A program made the position numbers and the translations under genes. A stretch of 64,000 nucleotides of DNA from Pseudomonas haemolytica (GTDB lineage Bacteria > Pseudomonadota > Gammaproteobacteria > Pseudomonadales > Pseudomonadaceae), in the NCBI RefSeq assembly GCF_009659625.1, contig NZ_VOIW01000001.1:1116001-1180000 (forward strand), read 5' to 3'. Positions 62,790 through 64,000 of the stretch are shown here, in pieces (the first letter of the stretch is position 1; each line of letters begins with the position of its first letter). The notes below the pieces were generated by a model. The model was not told the DNA's origin. It saw nothing but the letters and a program-made list of their open reading frames with translations, and ran no database searches.

Positions 62790-64000
62790 ATGTTGAATAT
62801 GGGATTTTATCGGGCTGACAACGGATCAGTCAGTCTCGGTAATTCATATACATGGACGGGTTATTCTTCACTGTTCAGAGTATCAATGCACATGCACATC
62901 CCGGTTAGGCATTCTTCCCATGCGCACTCCTCGGAGGCGTTGTACCCCAGTTTCTCAGCAGCTGAAAACGAAGTTTTTCGTTGGGCTAATAATAAAAAAT
63001 CGTTCACCACAGACCAGGCGGCGAAACATATCACTCGCAGCGGCTCCAGGTTTCATGACCTCAATGGCGATGGCAAAGTTGTTGTTGGTTTCAATTTTGC
63101 TGGAGGTTTTAATGCGGCTCAGAAAGAGCGAGCCAGGCAAGCCCTGCAATATTGGGCGGATGTTGCCAATATCGAGTTTATTGAAAACGGTTCGAACACC
63201 GATGGCACGATCAGCATTAAGGGCACATCGGGTTCGTCAGGGAGGGCAGGGTTGCCTAATAAGCATTATTCGAAAGTCCAGGCCAGTATAGGCACTAGTG
63301 GTGCCCAAAATCCGACAATGGGCAGCCAATTCTTGGGTTTGTTGATCCATGAATTAGGGCATACCTTGGGGCTCAGTCACCCGGGTGAATACGATGGCGG
63401 GGGCTACAATTACGACCGATCCGCAGAATATGCGCAGGACACCAAGGCGCGCAGCATCATGAGTTATTGGGCGGAGACCCACCAGCCGGGCCACAATTTC
63501 GCCAGGAACAGTCCGGCGGCACCGATGATGGACGATATCGCCGCCGCCCAGCGGCTCTACGGGGCCAATACAAAAACGCGCAATACCGACACCACCTATG
63601 GCTTCAATTCCAACTCAGGTCGAGAGTTCTATAGCCTCAAGCAAGGGAATGACAAGCCGATTTTCACCGTCTGGGACGGCGGTGGTAACGACACACTTGA
63701 CTTCTCTGGGTTTGCCCAGAACCAAATCATCAACCTCAAGGCTGAGGCGTTCTCGGACGTGGGTGGCTTACGGGGGAATGTGTCGATTGCCAAAGGCGTG
63801 AGCGTGGAAAACGCCATTGGCGGTTCTGGCAACGATACCTTGACGGGTAACGAAGGGAACAATCGCCTCACCGGGGGCGGGGGCGCCGACACGTTGCACG
63901 GTGGGGCCGGCGCGGACACGTTCATGTATCTGCGCGCCAGTGATTCGACGCCACAGAACCCGGATATCATCCAGGACTTCCAAAGCGGGATAGACCGGAT
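62790..64000 (+). CDS. Serralysin-type metalloprotease, truncated by the window end (B2)
   Basis: Open frame of 403 codons reaching the window end. Homology to B1 begins around residue 70 (FTTDQAAKHITRSGSRFHD). The zinc motif is HELGHTLGLSHP (His187 onward), the Met-turn SIMSYW, then DDIAAAQRLYGANT, DTTYGFNSNSG and RTX repeats GGSGNDTLTGNEGNNRLTGG; the frame is cut at FQSGIDR. It is closer to classical AprA in this part than B1 is. An ATG three codons downstream has better spacing to AGAGG. Whether it carries a C-terminal extension like B1 cannot be seen. Confidence 0.85.
   Translation, partial: MLNMGFYRADNGSVSLGNSYTWTGYSSLFRVSMHMHIPVRHSSHAHSSEALYPSFSAAENEVFRWANNKKSFTTDQAAKHITRSGSRFHDLNGDGKVVVGFNFAGGFNAAQKERARQALQYWADVANIEFIENGSNTDGTISIKGTSGSSGRAGLPNKHYSKVQASIGTSGAQNPTMGSQFLGLLIHELGHTLGLSHPGEYDGGGYNYDRSAEYAQDTKARSIMSYWAETHQPGHNFARNSPAAPMMDDIAAAQRLYGANTKTRNTDTTYGFNSNSGREFYSLKQGNDKPIFTVWDGGGNDTLDFSGFAQNQIINLKAEAFSDVGGLRGNVSIAKGVSVENAIGGSGNDTLTGNEGNNRLTGGGGADTLHGGAGADTFMYLRASDSTPQNPDIIQDFQSGIDR

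Overview
The window is chromosomal DNA of a Pseudomonas, most likely of the P. fluorescens lineage. The evidence is the GC-rich coding sequence, the Pseudomonas-type genes oprI, earP/efp, ohr/ohrR, cysB, htpX and tpm in a familiar order, and inverted REP/REPIN repeats built on the GTGGGAG...CTCCCAC core that is typical of fluorescent pseudomonads. No tRNA, rRNA, insertion sequence, prophage or CRISPR array was seen.

Region 1 (1-30100) is conserved core: an L,D-transpeptidase beside oprI; a class I DAHP synthase; a divergent PilZ/thioredoxin-like pair leading into a ketopantoate-reductase-like gene, a 5'-nucleotidase and a universal stress protein; cysB; a GreA/B-like factor; earP-efp; ohr and ohrR separated by a REPIN; a LysR gene broken by an internal deletion; a TauE/SafE permease; a YcaQ-type glycosylase; a class II DAHP synthase; a spermidine-synthase-like protein; a crotonase; deaD; a DODA-type dioxygenase; tpm; htpX; alaA; msrB; a glutathione peroxidase; a SagS-like hybrid kinase; an AAA ATPase; and a free-methionine-R-sulfoxide reductase. 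Several of these repair or prevent oxidative damage (ohr, msrB, gpx, fRMsr).

Region 2 (30100-47000) holds a Roc/BvgS-like hybrid kinase with its NarL-type regulator and a lone receiver protein, a dGTPase, a three-gene membrane stress operon (DUF883, YqjE-like and a small membrane protein), a Kef-type antiporter, a pseudouridine synthase, molybdenum cofactor genes (mobA divergent from moaB-moeA), and an FlhB-like protein with FliK. Two complex palindromic intergenic elements lie at 40620-40893 and 44736-45044.

Region 3 (47000-54580) is the complete cytochrome c maturation operon ccmABCDEFGHI, read in one direction with start/stop overlaps, followed by a proline-rich lipoprotein gene.

Region 4 (54580-64000) is accessory. 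It starts with the relic of a C-P lyase operon (phnM fragment, intact phnN, phnP fragment). Then come four consecutive genes of the serralysin (M10/RTX) family, separated by AT-rich gaps of 300-790 bp. They alternate between a non-catalytic protein, in which long proline-rich repeats stand where the protease should be, and a true zinc metalloprotease: A-B-A-B. The last gene runs off the window. No type I secretion genes or protease inhibitor gene lie in the window. This array is the most unusual part of the sequence.
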